Counted from the stretch's first letter, positions 44,189 through 53,270 are shown. The stretch is 64,000 nucleotides of DNA from Streptomyces sp. A1136 (GCF_004795055.1 NZ_SSBJ01000001.1:1-64000); one strand, 5' to 3'. The notes: a model not told the origin generated them from the sequence alone. Numbers and translations: made by a program.

Positions 44189-45127
44189 GTGGCTGGATTC
44201 AGGATCGGACGCGGCCGGGACAACAACCGCACCCCGCAACAACCCCCGCGGCAGCAGCCGTACGGTCGGCAGCAGGCGCCAGGCGCGCCGCAGGCACCGT
44301 ACGGCCGTCAGCCCTACCCACCCGCCGGTCCCGCCGGTCCCCCTCCGCAGCAACAGTGGCCCCAGCAGGCCACCGGCGGCGCCCGGGACCACGGCGAGCC
44401 CGAGTACTTCGACCCGTACGGTCAACCACACCCCCAGGCGTACCAGCAGCCGCCGGCGCACGAGGCCTCGTACGCCGACAACCCCGGCTACACCCAGGCC
44501 TTCTCGATCGGCGAGGACCCGTACGGCCAGGCCGCGCCCTACCAGGGCGCGACGTACCAGGCCGGCTCGACCGCCGCCCCGGCTGGGCCGAGGCTGCCCT
44601 GGAAGGAACTCCTGCGCGACATCGTGATGCGGCCGGGCCCGACCTTCTTCCGGATGCGCGACTACCCCGTCTGGGGTCCGGCGCTGATCGTGACGTTCCT
44701 CTACGGCATGCTCGCGGTCTTCGGCTTCGACAAGGCCCGCGAGGACGTCATCAAGGCCACGCTCGGCCAGGCCGTCCCGATCGTCCTCAGCACCGGCGTC
44801 GCCTTCGTCCTCTGCGGCCTGATCCTGGGCGGCGTGACCCACACCCTGGCGCGTCAGCTGGGCGGCGACGGGGCGTGGCAGCCGACGGTGGGCCTCTCGA
44901 TGCTGGTCATGTCCATCACGGACGCGCCCCGGCTGCTGTTCGCGATGTTCCTCGGCGGCGACAACATGCTCGTCCAGATCCTCGGCTGGGCCACCTGGCT
45001 CGCGGCGGGCGCGCTCTTCACCTCGCTGATCAGCAAGTCGCACGACCTGCCCTGGCCGAAGGCCCTGGGCGCGTCCGCGATCCAGCTGATCGCCCTGCTG
45101 TCACTCATCAAGCTCGGCACGATCTGA
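44189..45127 (+). CDS. Yip1-family membrane protein
   Basis: A 312-aa protein. The N-terminal 130 residues are Gln/Pro/Tyr/Gly-rich and disordered (RQQPYGRQQAPGAPQAPYGR). The C-terminal part has five membrane helices typical of Yip1 proteins: after LRDIVMRPGPTFFRMRDYPV come ALIVTFLYGMLAVF, IVLSTGVAFVLCGLILGGVT and later segments. The role is unknown. I chose GTG 44189 because TACTTT lies 7 nt upstream and the sequence upstream of it looks non-coding. Confidence 0.8.
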   Translation: MAGFRIGRGRDNNRTPQQPPRQQPYGRQQAPGAPQAPYGRQPYPPAGPAGPPPQQQWPQQATGGARDHGEPEYFDPYGQPHPQAYQQPPAHEASYADNPGYTQAFSIGEDPYGQAAPYQGATYQAGSTAAPAGPRLPWKELLRDIVMRPGPTFFRMRDYPVWGPALIVTFLYGMLAVFGFDKAREDVIKATLGQAVPIVLSTGVAFVLCGLILGGVTHTLARQLGGDGAWQPTVGLSMLVMSITDAPRLLFAMFLGGDNMLVQILGWATWLAAGALFTSLISKSHDLPWPKALGASAIQLIALLSLIKLGTI

Positions 45128-45134
45128 GCCATGC

Positions 45135-45180
45135 GGGAACGGCGAAGGGGACCGGCACGCCGGTCCCCTTCGCCGTTCCC
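45135..45180. terminator. Perfect 21-bp bidirectional hairpin
   Basis: GGGAACGGCGAAGGGGACCGG and its exact complement around CACG, between the convergent Yip1 and phosphoribosyltransferase genes. Confidence 0.93.
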
Positions 45181-45198
45181 CTCGTACGTCCCACGCCG

Positions 45199-45696
45199 TC
45201 AGGCGTCGAGGACCTGGCCCTCGCGCTTGACGACGGGCGGCTCGACCGACCAGGGGAAGTTGATCCACTCGTCGGTCTTCTTCCACACGTACTCGCACTT
45301 CACGAGCGACTGCGACTTCTCGTAGATGACGGCCGACCGGACCTCCGCCACCGTGCCCAGGCAGAAGTCGTGCACCAGCTTGAGCGTCTTGCCGGTGTCG
45401 GCGACGTCGTCGGCGATCAGCACCTTCTTGTCGGTGAAGTCGATCGCCTCCGGCACCGGGGCCAGCATGACCGGCATCTCCAGCGTCGTGCCGACGCCCG
45501 TGTAGAACTCCACGTTGACCAGGTGGATGTTCTTGCAGTCCAGCGCGTAAGCCAGGCCGCCCGCGACGAAGACGCCGCCGCGGGCGATGCTCAGGATGAT
45601 GTCGGGCTCGTAGCCGTCGTCGGCGATGGTCTGTGCCAGCTCGCGTACGGCGCGCCCGAACCCGTCGTAGGTCAGGTTCTCGCGTACTTCGCTCAT
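45199..45696 (-). CDS. Purine-type phosphoribosyltransferase
   Basis: A 165-aa type I PRTase. The PRPP loop [20 protein letters not shown], the N-terminal [17 protein letters not shown] and the late [10 protein letters not shown] (WINFPW near the base-binding hood) resemble xanthine/guanine PRTases. It would salvage a purine base with PRPP. Its ATG overlaps the dcd stop (ATGA), so it is co-translated with dCTP deaminase in a small nucleotide-salvage operon. Confidence 0.88.
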   Translation of the reverse strand: MSEVRENLTYDGFGRAVRELAQTIADDGYEPDIILSIARGGVFVAGGLAYALDCKNIHLVNVEFYTGVGTTLEMPVMLAPVPEAIDFTDKKVLIADDVADTGKTLKLVHDFCLGTVAEVRSAVIYEKSQSLVKCEYVWKKTDEWINFPWSVEPPVVKREGQVLDA

Positions 45697-46280
45697 GCCT
45701 CGTGCCTCACCTGGGTGCGGTGGAAGTTCTGGAAGGAGCGCGACGCCGTCGGGCCGCGCTGGCCCTGGTAGCGCGATCCGTAGCGCTCGCTGCCGTACGG
45801 GAACTCGGCGGGGGAGCTGAGCCGGAACAGGCACAGCTGGCCGATCTTCATCCCCGGCCACAGCTTGATCGGGAGCGTGGCGAGGTTCGACAGTTCCAAG
45901 GTCACGTGGCCCGAGAAGCCCGGGTCGATGAAGCCGGCGGTCGAATGCGTGACCAGACCCAGGCGGCCGAGGCTCGACTTCCCCTCCAGCCGGGAGGCGA
46001 TGTCCTCGGGCAGCGAGATGACCTCGTAGGTCGACGCGAGGACGAACTCGCCCGGGTGGAGGATGAACGCCTCGTCCCCCTCCGGCTCGACCATCCGGGT
46101 CAGGTCCGGCTGCTCGGTGGCGGGGTCGATGTGGGCGTAACGGTGGTTCTCGAAGACCCGGAAGAACCGGTCGAGACGCACATCGATGCTGGAGGGCTGC
46201 ACCATCGACTCGTCGAACGGGTCGATGCGAACCCGTCCGCTGTCGATCTCGGCCCGGATGTCTTTGTCAGAGAGAAGCAC
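45693..46280 (-). CDS. dcd: dCTP deaminase
   Basis: A 195-aa trimeric enzyme of normal length. It deaminates dCTP to dUTP for thymidylate synthesis; some relatives also cleave dUTP. Motifs: [13 protein letters not shown]-like start, [31 protein letters not shown] with the catalytic Glu in [10 protein letters not shown], and [13 protein letters not shown] 46280 was chosen because the conserved LLSDKDI begins here and TATCCT lies 6 nt upstream. Confidence 0.96.
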   Translation of the reverse strand: MLLSDKDIRAEIDSGRVRIDPFDESMVQPSSIDVRLDRFFRVFENHRYAHIDPATEQPDLTRMVEPEGDEAFILHPGEFVLASTYEVISLPEDIASRLEGKSSLGRLGLVTHSTAGFIDPGFSGHVTLELSNLATLPIKLWPGMKIGQLCLFRLSSPAEFPYGSERYGSRYQGQRGPTASRSFQNFHRTQVRHEA

Positions 46281-46286
46281 GTCCCG

Positions 46287-46292
46287 AGGATA
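46287..46292 (-). promoter_or_regulatory. -10-like box TATCCT, 6 nt before dcd GTG
   Basis: Minus-strand TATCCT, spacer CGGGAC, GTG; leaderless geometry. Confidence 0.5.
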
Positions 46293-46359
46293 CGCAGAGC
46301 GCGCGGGCCACCCCCAATCGAGAGCCGCGCCCGCGCGCCCCGTCACTCCACCCCGACGG

Positions 46360-46524
46360 CTACCGCTTCGCGCCACCCACGGGCACGGCGTGCCTCAGCC
46401 GCGCGCACCGCGGACACCGCAGCAACCGCCCCGGCCCGATCCGGGCGGCACCGAGCTGCCGCAACGGGAACGAAGCGGTGCTGAAAACGTGCCCCTCGGC
46501 ACAACGGACGACGGTGTGCTCCAT
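46360..46524 (-). CDS. Small zinc-ribbon-like protein
   Basis: A 54-aa protein, [19 protein letters not shown] at the start and [16 protein letters not shown] near the end. The C-x3-H and C-x2-C pairs could hold one zinc ion. AAAGGGA lies before ATG 46524. The form is well conserved in what I recall of Streptomyces genomes, but no function is known. Confidence 0.7.
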   Translation of the reverse strand: MEHTVVRCAEGHVFSTASFPLRQLGAARIGPGRLLRCPRCARLRHAVPVGGAKR

Positions 46525-46744
46525 CGAGTCCCTTTCCCCAAGCCGTACTGCGACGAATCGCCACATTAGGGGATGACCCAGACTCACTCCAGCCGCCGCT
46601 CCGAACCTTAAGCCACACCCCAACTCCCGTCCGCACGCCCCCTCCTGTACCCCTGGAACGACGACGACCCCGCGGCGGATTCACCGGGGGTCGATCATGA
46701 GGTAGAGTGGGCAACGATGAGGTTCCAGACAACTGGATACCTAT

Positions 46745-46818
46745 GCGGATGTAGTTTAATGGTAGAACATGAGCTTCCCAAGCTTATAGCGCGGGTTCGA
46801 TTCCCGTCATCCGCTCCA
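46745..46818 (+). tRNA. tRNA-Gly(CCC)
   Basis: The acceptor stem GCGGATG/CATCCGC, the anticodon loop TTCCCAA (anticodon CCC, decoding GGG), the GGTTCGATTCC T-loop and an encoded CCA end are all present. Its 3' half is duplicated at 55379, marking it as the integration site of an element. Confidence 0.95.
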
Positions 46819-46859
46819 CGACAAAGCCCCAGGTCAGCGACCTGGGGCTTGTTTGTTGT
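46775..46859 (+). repeat. attL: left att repeat, tRNA 3' half plus terminator
   Basis: 85 bp from the anticodon loop of tRNA-Gly to just past its terminator. The same sequence recurs at 55379-55457 with one 6-nt deletion (in the T-stem) and one G-to-A change. Confidence 0.92.
46824..46855 (+). terminator. tRNA-Gly terminator
   Basis: AAGCCCCAGGTC and GACCTGGGGCTT around AGC, followed by GTTTG. It is duplicated with the att copy at 55379. Confidence 0.9.
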
Positions 46860-46904
46860 CTGGACCTATCGGGGCCCGCGCGCCATTCGCGCGCCATAAC
46901 TCCC

Positions 46905-47300
46905 CTAACGAGGCGTCAGGTTGTTGCCGTGCCTCTTGTGCGGATCACCTCGCCCGAGCGGCCCGACCGGATGCCGACGGGAGGGCACGAACATACGCCC
47001 GATCCCAGCCGGGCCGGGCCGCCCGCTGTCACCGGGCACCCGCTGGAACCGGACGGTGGCGTCGATGTCGTCGGCGAGCCTGCGCTGGTGCTCCTTCGTG
47101 GAGTGCTGGTAGATCAGCTGGGCCCGCTCCGAGGACTGGCCCGCGCGGACCATGAGGTCCTTCAGCTTGGCACCGGCGTCGGCGGCGAGCGTGTTCCCGG
47201 TGTGGCGCAGGTCGTAGAAGCGGAACTCCTTCGGCATGCCGACCGCATCGCGGGCCTTACGCCACTTGCGGCCGAAGGACGTACCGCGCAGAGGTGCGCC
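46905..47300 (-). pseudogene. Tyrosine integrase, C-terminal remnant
   Basis: The minus strand encodes FGRKWRKARDAVGMPKEFRF, YDLRHTGNTLAADAGAKLKD, LMVRAGQSSERAQLIYQHST, the C-terminal catalytic part of a pSAM2-type integrase with the box II Arg and the nucleophile Tyr. The N-terminal two thirds are gone; upstream sequence is unrelated. It lies next to attL and points towards the tRNA, as expected for the element's own integrase. Confidence 0.88.
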
Positions 47301-47319
47301 GCCTCGCTGCTGCCTGGGC

Positions 47320-47680
47320 CCGTCGACACAGTCAATGTCCTCCAGCGCTGGCGGTTCCCTTCCGAGGGCACCGAGGTGGCCCGCCTCCTCATCTCGGAGC
47401 TCGACGCCATCCAGCACGCACGTCCGCTGGGGCCACCAGACGCCGCACGGCCCGCTCCGAACACGATCCTTCTGCGCCTCTGGCCAACCCCGACGGGCGT
47501 CGTCCTACTGGTCGGCGACAACGACCCCCGACCGCCGACACCCCAGTCCCCCAGCGACAGCGCCCTGGGCGGCCGCGGCCTCCTGCTCACCGCCACCATG
47601 GCCACCCGCTGGGGCTACCACCCGCCGTCCACACCCTGGCAAGTACGTCTGGGCCGAGGGCCCGCCCCTCGGCCGCCATC
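47320..47680 (+). pseudogene. Anti-sigma/RsbW-like ATP-binding protein, broken
   Basis: The frame reads VARLLISELDAIQHARPLGP, ILLRLWPTPTGVVLLVGDND, SALGGRGLLLTATMATRWGY, which follow the HATPase_c order of Streptomyces RsbW-like kinases. The end GKYVWAEG continues only in another frame (near 47638), and the N-terminus and N-box are deleted. It is non-functional. Confidence 0.65.
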
Positions 47681-48059
47681 AGCGAAGCTCCCGATGGTCG
47701 CAGCCAGACCAGCCCACTCCTTCTGGGGCAGGTCCTCACCTCACTACGGGAGCTCTAGCAATCGAGCCTGCTCTCGGCCTCTCGTGGCGGACCCAGCATG
47801 CTCGGCTCAGGGGGGCCTCACGCCGGCCCGCTGGGCCTGCCTGGAGCAGTCCACCGCCGGGACGCTGCTGCCGGACGCCGCCGGACGCCGGGCCGAATGG
47901 CGCCACGGCATCGCAGCCGATCCGGTCCGACTACACGCCTGGATAGAGGATGCTGCGGGGGGGGACCGGTGGAGGAGCCGGCCGAAACCGCCATGTACGT
48001 CGTGACCCACGCCCAGGACGGACTGGGCCCCAAGCGCAAGGGTCCGGAGACGAGTTCCC

Positions 48060-48622
48060 CGCGAGCGACCCGCAGATCCTGCTGCGCGGTGACCGGCTCG
48101 GCCTCGGCCAACCCCGCCGCGAGATGCTCCCCGACTACCACCGCTGGGAGAAAGATCCGGGGACGCTCCTCGGGTACGGCAACCAGTTCCCCCAGGCATG
48201 GGAGGTGCGCGAAGGCGGATGGTCCGGCCAGCGCGGCAACCACAATTACCCGCAGTTCGAGGTGATCCGCCTCGATGACATGACTCCCGTGACATGACTC
48301 CCGTCGGCATCACCACGCTCACCGTGAACACATTCGTGCGCACCGCCGAGTACGTGATCCTGGTGGCACCGGGAGAACACGGCAAGGGCTACGCGGAGGA
48401 GGCGACCCGGTTAACGCTCGACTGGGCCTTCCACCTCGGCGCACTACGCGCAGTGTGGCTGGAGGTCTTGGAACCGAACACGGCCAGGATCTCCACCTAT
48501 GAGAAGTTCGGCTTCAAACAGTCCGTATGCGGCAATCGGGGTTCTGGCTGGGGCAGCCGGTCGATGAACTACTGATGGACGCACTTCCCGAAGACTTCCC
48601 CGGTCCGTCCGCCCTGAAGTAG
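48060..48622 (+). pseudogene. GNAT acetyltransferase split by a 14-bp tandem duplication
   Basis: One frame gives QILLRGDRLGLGQPRREMLP and QFEVIRLDDMTPV; a second frame resumes with VGITTLTVNTFVRTAEYVIL, APGEHGKGYAEEATRLTLDW (acetyl-CoA loop); a third ends RQSGFWLGQPVDELLMDALP. The first break is exactly a duplicated GACATGACTCCCGT (48278-48305). A second shift lies near 48515. It also contains a TTA codon. It is a recent loss of an otherwise complete gene. Confidence 0.85.
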
Positions 48623-48925
48623 TGACTCTCCGGTCAAGCCGGGACCTGAGGACAGGCTGTGCACCCCAGTTCCGGCTACCTTGCGTCGGGCACCGGCCGG
48701 CCCCGTGTGGGCCTTGGCCGGTCCCCGTCCGGGTGGGCGCACTCAGTGCCCCCGCAGCTCCTTGAGGCGGGCCGCGTAGAGCAGAGCAGCCCGCATGGCC
48801 TCGTCAGGCTCGGCAACTTCGAGGCGGTCAGGGTGGCCGTCTACGAAGAAGCATGCGCTTGGCCATGAACGGGGCACCCACTGTCCACGTCTGAGGCGCG
48901 TCTACTGGCTGCCGTCATATGGGAA
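48623..48925. other. Island spacer, no intact gene
   Basis: Only a short minus-strand frame ending EAMRAALLYAARLKELRGH is suggestive of a protein C-terminus; I could not identify it. No promoter or hairpin stands out. Confidence 0.4.
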
Positions 48926-49348
48926 GCCCGCAACGTAGGGGTGCTCAGCCGCAGCTGGAGCGGTAGTACGACTCGTTGCCCCACATCGCCTCGTCCGCGG
49001 ACGCGTAGGACGTATCGCCCGCCTTGACGTCGCCGCTCTGCGCGAAGTACTTGCCCTTCACCGAGGAGCCGTGGCAGTTCTTGGCGTGGTAGAAGTTCGA
49101 GTACACCTGGTCGTTGCTGTTGGTGCCGTAGAACCACTTGCCACCGCTGACATCGACCGACTGCGCCAGTGCCGGCGTGGCAAGACCCACAACGATGAAA
49201 CCGGCCGCGACGGCGGCCTTGATACGGGTGCTGACCTGCATGTTTAGCTCCACTCCATCTTCCGATCACAGTCATGATCGGGAACGAGCCCTCATAGTGC
49301 AGACCCGTAAACCCAAGATCAACTAAAAAAATCGGTATGGCTGAAACC
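48926..49348. repeat. Left arm of a 423-bp inverted repeat (bacteriocin copy A)
   Basis: It is the reverse complement of 49792-50214 over its full 423 bp, with scattered substitutions and apparently no indels. It includes promoter, precursor gene and about 20 bp past the stop. Confidence 0.93.
48945..49241 (-). CDS. Lactococcin 972-family bacteriocin precursor, copy A
   Basis: A 98-aa precursor with signal peptide MQVSTRIKAAVAAGFIVVGL ending ATPALA, and a mature part with the family pattern GGKWFYGTNSNDQVYSNFYH, HGSSVKGKYFAQSGDVKAGD, YYRSSCG. Lactococcin 972 blocks septum formation by binding lipid II. Compared with copy B there are seven amino-acid differences, all after the signal peptide core (Ser/Thr, Val/Ala, Phe/Ser, Ala-Lys-Asn versus Glu-Ser-Lys, Asp/Asn). 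GGAG is 6 nt before ATG. No transporter gene lies on its downstream side. Confidence 0.85.
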   Translation of the reverse strand: MQVSTRIKAAVAAGFIVVGLATPALAQSVDVSGGKWFYGTNSNDQVYSNFYHAKNCHGSSVKGKYFAQSGDVKAGDTSYASADEAMWGNESYYRSSCG

Positions 49349-49791
49349 ACACCGCTACTCCCGGTGGCGCCTAAGACTGCTGGCCCCAGGGCCCCACGGG
49401 ACCAGAGCTCATCAGAGGCGCCCCAAGGCCCTCACGGGCCGCTGGCTCAAAGACGTCGGAGCCGTCAGGTGCTCAACACTGGCCGCCGCTCCGAGAGCAC
49501 GCTCGGTTCAACTCGGGGGACGCCGCGCCCTCCAGCGCCCGCGGGCCAGAGAGTCCGACGCGAGAGGTTCAGCAGCCAACCCTGTTGGTGGCCGGAACTC
49601 TGGTCTTTGAGGTGAAGGCCAGCCGAGAGGGGAAGCGGGGGAGGGTGGGCTTGTCCAGCGAGCCGCTGGCACCGAGCACACGTCGATGCATCTCAGCCAG
49701 CACCCTAGCCAGGGCGCTGGCCCTGCAAAGACTCTCGAACCCTTGTGGGCCCAGGCTGCATGGACGTCGGCACAACTGTTACGCCAGGCAC
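49349..49791. other. 443-bp spacer between the two bacteriocin copies
   Basis: Non-repetitive sequence between inverted arms. No gene is recognised; a 68-codon minus-strand frame (49569-49775) has no known features. Both bacteriocin promoters lie at its edges and point outward. Confidence 0.5.
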
Positions 49792-49817
49792 GGTTTCAGC
49801 CATACCCATTTTTTTAG

Positions 49818-49846
49818 TTGATCTTGGGTTTACGGGTCTGCACTAT
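49818..49846 (+). promoter_or_regulatory. Bacteriocin promoter (-35 TTGATC, -10 CACTAT)
   Basis: TTGATC and CACTAT are separated by 17 nt, following an AT-rich tract. The same sequence occurs in the inverted copy A, reading the other way. Confidence 0.55.
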
Positions 49847-49898
49847 GAGGGCTCGTTCCCGATCATGACTGTGATCGGAAGATGGAGTGGAGCTAAAC

Positions 49899-50195
49899 AT
49901 GCAGGTCAGCACCCGTATCAAGGCCGCCGTCGCGGCCGGTTTCATCGTTGTGGGTCTTGCCACGCCGGCACTGGCGCAGACGGTCGATGCCAGCGGTGGC
50001 AAGTGGAGCTACGGCACCAACAGCAACGACCAGGTGTACTCGAACTTCTACCACGAGTCGAAGTGCCACGGCTCCTCGGTGAAGGGCAAGTACTTCGCGC
50101 AGAGCGGCGACGTCAAGGCGGGCAACACGTCCTACGCGTCCGCGGACGAGGCGATGTGGGGCAACGAGTCGTACTACCGCTCCAGCTGCGGCTGA
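49899..50195 (+). CDS. Lactococcin 972-family bacteriocin precursor, copy B
   Basis: A 98-aa precursor almost identical to copy A in the signal peptide, with mature-region changes at seven positions. The mature peptide has two Cys (KCHGS and SSCG) that could form one disulfide. It lies 150 nt upstream of the membrane protein and ABC ATPase genes, in the order bacteriocin-membrane protein-ATPase known from other lactococcin 972 loci. The ATG 49899 has GGAG 6 nt upstream; GTG 49887 is less likely. Confidence 0.88.
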   Translation: MQVSTRIKAAVAAGFIVVGLATPALAQTVDASGGKWSYGTNSNDQVYSNFYHESKCHGSSVKGKYFAQSGDVKAGNTSYASADEAMWGNESYYRSSCG

Positions 50196-50346
50196 GCACC
50201 CCCACGCTGCGGGCCACCCGTAGCCATGCCTGACGTGCGGGGGGTTCGGGGGACCGGCCCCCCGCAGTCTGGCTCGTCGATCGTCAGTTGACGCTTCCCA
50301 TAGCAGCGCCACGAAATTCCCCCAAATGCTCAAATCTAGGTAGTCG

Positions 50347-52464
50347 ATGCTGCACCGAGGTATCAAATTCATCTACGCTGCTGTCTTCGCGTTCTCCGCG
50401 GTGGTGGCGTTCCTGTTCGTGCGGGGGCTGGACGAGGACTGGGTGCTTGGCCACTCGGCTGTGGTCTGGGTGCTCGACTCTGACGATTCGACCAGCGGGT
50501 CACAAGTCGCCCGCGATCTAGCCTCGTTCGTCGCCGACCACAGGATCTCTGTGGCCCGCGAAGTGCCCGATCTGAAGAACCCCGACGGTCTTCGGCACCT
50601 GTATCTCGCTTCGGGTGACCCGCGCTCCGACGCGGCGTCATGGCTGAACGAGGGCTATCCGTCCTTCGGCCGGGACTATCGAACTGAGGTGCATCCGCTC
50701 GCCGATATCGGGCAGCGGGACCCGCGAGGCTTCTACTACGTGTTCGGACCGGCAGGGTCCGAGGACGCACTGGTGGCTCAGTTCAAGAGTCTCGGCCTAC
50801 GTGCCAGTGCGCACCACCCGCTCTCTGTCGGGGAACTGACGCCCTTCTATTCCGACGGGGTACTCGTCTGGTCTTTCCTGGTGGTTGCTCTCGCCGCCGT
50901 GACGATGACCGGAGCGAGTGTCCTGCTCAATGCGAAGGCGTACGGAGTGCTACGCCTGCAAGGGAGGTCCTTCACCGACATCCTTCTCCGTGATCTGCGG
51001 CAGCTCGCGACGTTCGCAGCGATCGCGGCCGGTGCGGTGGCCGGTGCGGTCCTGGTGCTCCTCGGCCTCTACAACGGATGCGCGTGGCTGGGCCTATTCG
51101 CTTCGGTAACTCTGGGCATCGCGGGCCTCCTCATCCTCTTGATCCTGGCGACCCATGCGGCCGTGCTCGCCCTCACCTTCAGGACCGATGTCCTTCGCGC
51201 CCTCAAGGGCGAGCTCCCCGCCCGGGCAGCGTCCATTTCGGCCTACCTCGTGCGCGTACCTGCCCTGATGCTCGCCCTAAGCATCGCCACCTCCGCTGTC
51301 CTGGCGGGCCAGGACATCCTGGCCCGCCAGGACAGCCGAGAAATCTACGCGAAGGTGGGCGACACCGCTGCCATCCGTCTCAATGGCAGCCTGGGCGGCG
51401 ACGATGAGATAAAGCAGATGCAAAAACGCGTGGGCGGATGGCTTCGTCAAGCCGACGCCGCAGGCAAACTCATCGTCGCCGGGCGGCGGGAACTCCAAGA
51501 CATCGCCCCCGGTTCTGGCCTGCCCCAGGGCGAGATGCTCATCGTCAACGAAACCTTCCTCACCGAGCAGACCCTCCTTGATCCCACCGGATACCGGTAC
51601 GCTCCCGCACCACGGGACGGCAATAGCCCCGACGATCACGCAGTGCGGCTCATCGTGCCCGAGTCCCTGAACCAGCACACCTCGACCATCGCCGCGCAGA
51701 TCCCAGGCATCTTGAGCCCGGCCCATCCGGAGCGCATCCGGCAGAGCCAGGTACAGACACTCCCGGCGAAGAGTGGCCAACGCGTCTTCGGCTACAACCC
51801 CGGCGACCAAGCCCACACCGCCGCCCGCAACACCAAGGAAGACCGCTCACTCGTAGACGATCCGATCCTCGTCGTGGTCCCCAACGGGTCGGCCTATCTC
51901 ACTGACAACGCGTACACCTCGTTCGCCACCCAAGGCGGAGTGGTCTTCCCCGACCCCGCCGACATCCAGGCCGGCATCGAGACGAACAAGCTGCAGAACG
52001 ATGTGATAGCCATCAGGCCAATCGGGCAGAACGCGGCCCTGCAAATGCGGGACGCGGTCAACGACTTCCGGCTGTACCTGTTCAACCTCGCGGTGGCAGT
52101 GGTCGTGCTTGTCATCACCGGCGTCGGCGTCTGCATTGTCTACTCGCGAAAGAACGCCCAGGCCATCTTCGTCAAACACATCAGCGGCTGGAGATTCGCT
52201 GCAAGTCACCGCTCAGTGCTGGCCGTCGAGGGCATCCTCGCCCTTCTCCTGGCCGGCTGGGTGCCCTTCCACATCTGGCAGCAGAACCAGGATCTGGAGG
52301 AGTTCAAGGCCATGGGGATGCCCGCACCCAGCGCGGCGGTGCAGATCAGCGCTTTGGATCTGGCCCTTACCAGTGGGCTGGTCACAATCGAGGTCGGGGC
52401 TGTGCTCCTCGCACTGGCAGCCTTCCATCGCCGCATCGTCAAGGAAGGGGCGACCGAAGGATGA
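50347..52464 (+). CDS. Bacteriocin-associated integral membrane protein (transport/immunity)
   Basis: A 705-aa membrane protein. It has one helix at the N-terminus (FIYAAVFAFSAVVAFLFVRG), a large extracytoplasmic part (to about 175), four helices between 178 and 325, a second extracytoplasmic part (about 330-570) and three C-terminal helices. This FtsX/MacB-like layout matches the integral membrane proteins that accompany lactococcin 972 genes and, with the ATPase, give immunity or export. The stop overlaps the ATPase ATG (ATGA). Confidence 0.82.
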   Translation: MLHRGIKFIYAAVFAFSAVVAFLFVRGLDEDWVLGHSAVVWVLDSDDSTSGSQVARDLASFVADHRISVAREVPDLKNPDGLRHLYLASGDPRSDAASWLNEGYPSFGRDYRTEVHPLADIGQRDPRGFYYVFGPAGSEDALVAQFKSLGLRASAHHPLSVGELTPFYSDGVLVWSFLVVALAAVTMTGASVLLNAKAYGVLRLQGRSFTDILLRDLRQLATFAAIAAGAVAGAVLVLLGLYNGCAWLGLFASVTLGIAGLLILLILATHAAVLALTFRTDVLRALKGELPARAASISAYLVRVPALMLALSIATSAVLAGQDILARQDSREIYAKVGDTAAIRLNGSLGGDDEIKQMQKRVGGWLRQADAAGKLIVAGRRELQDIAPGSGLPQGEMLIVNETFLTEQTLLDPTGYRYAPAPRDGNSPDDHAVRLIVPESLNQHTSTIAAQIPGILSPAHPERIRQSQVQTLPAKSGQRVFGYNPGDQAHTAARNTKEDRSLVDDPILVVVPNGSAYLTDNAYTSFATQGGVVFPDPADIQAGIETNKLQNDVIAIRPIGQNAALQMRDAVNDFRLYLFNLAVAVVVLVITGVGVCIVYSRKNAQAIFVKHISGWRFAASHRSVLAVEGILALLLAGWVPFHIWQQNQDLEEFKAMGMPAPSAAVQISALDLALTSGLVTIEVGAVLLALAAFHRRIVKEGATEG

Positions 52465-53246
52465 GTCCCGTTCGCACCCTTTCACACAGCAGGAGCACCA
52501 CCGTGATCGATATCGAGAACCTGTCAAAGTCCTTCGGCCGGCGGACCCTGTGGTCGGATGTCACGCTGACCGTGAAGGGCGGCGAAATCCTCGCCCTGGT
52601 CGGCCCCAGCGGATCAGGAAAGTCCACTCTCCTCAACTGCCTGGGACTGCTTGAGGCGCCGAGCGAGGGCGCGATCCTGCACGAAGGCAAGGACATCACC
52701 CGCTTCAACCCGCGTCAGACCCGACGCTTCCGCCGAGAGGTACTCGGCTACCTCTTCCAAAACTATGCCCTGATCGAAAACGCCACCGTCGCCGCCAATC
52801 TAGAGGCCGCCGTCAAGCCCCGGCGCTCGCTGAGGAACACCACCCGCGTCACCATCACCGAGGCCCTCGACCGCGTCGGTCTCGCCGGGCGTGAGAAGGA
52901 AAAGATCCACTACCTCAGCGGCGGCGAACAACAGCGTGTCGCCCTTGCCCGGCTCATGGTCAAGCAGCCGGCACTCGTACTTGCCGACGAACCGACCGGC
53001 GCGCTAGACCACACCAACACCGTCATGGTCGTCGACATCCTGCGCGAGATGAGCGACGCCGGGTGTGCCGTCGTCATCGCCACCCACAACGATTATGTCC
53101 GCGACCGTTGTGACACCGTCTTCGCGGTAGATGCGCCTTCTGCCAGTCAAGGACAGAGTTCTGCCTTTCACCGCGCGCAGTCGGTACCGAACTCGGCGAG
53201 CGCGCGGAGCGGCGCGGCGTCGAGCCCGTCACGGCGGTCTTTCTGA
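52461..53246 (+). CDS. ABC transporter ATP-binding protein of the bacteriocin locus
   Basis: A 261-aa MacB/LolD-type ATPase with Walker A GPSGSGKST, Q-loop YLFQNYALIE, signature LSGGEQQRVALARLM, Walker B LVLADEPTGALD and the H-loop ATHNDYV. It pairs with the preceding membrane protein. GTG 52503 behind AGGAG is probably the real start, giving 247 aa; ATG 52461 overlaps the upstream stop. The last 40 residues after CDTVFAV are low-complexity Ser/Ala/Arg and run into DNA that carries a helicase fragment on the other strand, so the original C-terminus seems to have been replaced. Confidence 0.87.
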   Translation: MSPVRTLSHSRSTTVIDIENLSKSFGRRTLWSDVTLTVKGGEILALVGPSGSGKSTLLNCLGLLEAPSEGAILHEGKDITRFNPRQTRRFRREVLGYLFQNYALIENATVAANLEAAVKPRRSLRNTTRVTITEALDRVGLAGREKEKIHYLSGGEQQRVALARLMVKQPALVLADEPTGALDHTNTVMVVDILREMSDAGCAVVIATHNDYVRDRCDTVFAVDAPSASQGQSSAFHRAQSVPNSASARSGAASSPSRRSF

Positions 53247-53270
53247 TTGCCGATCCAGACGCTGGCGGTG
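53168..53270 (-). pseudogene. Helicase-associated domain fragment
   Basis: The minus strand reads ASVWIGNQKDRRDGLDAAPL, RALAEFGTDCAR and a stop. This is the end of a helicase-associated (HA) repeat such as those in large Streptomyces helicases. The rest of the gene is missing. It is antisense to the end of the ATPase gene. Confidence 0.5.

Larger units (their letters stand above)
49792..50214. repeat. Right arm of a 423-bp inverted repeat (bacteriocin copy B)
   Basis: It is the partner of 48926-49348. Identity stops abruptly on both sides (after GGTTTCAGCC at one end and TGCGGGC at the other). Confidence 0.93.
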
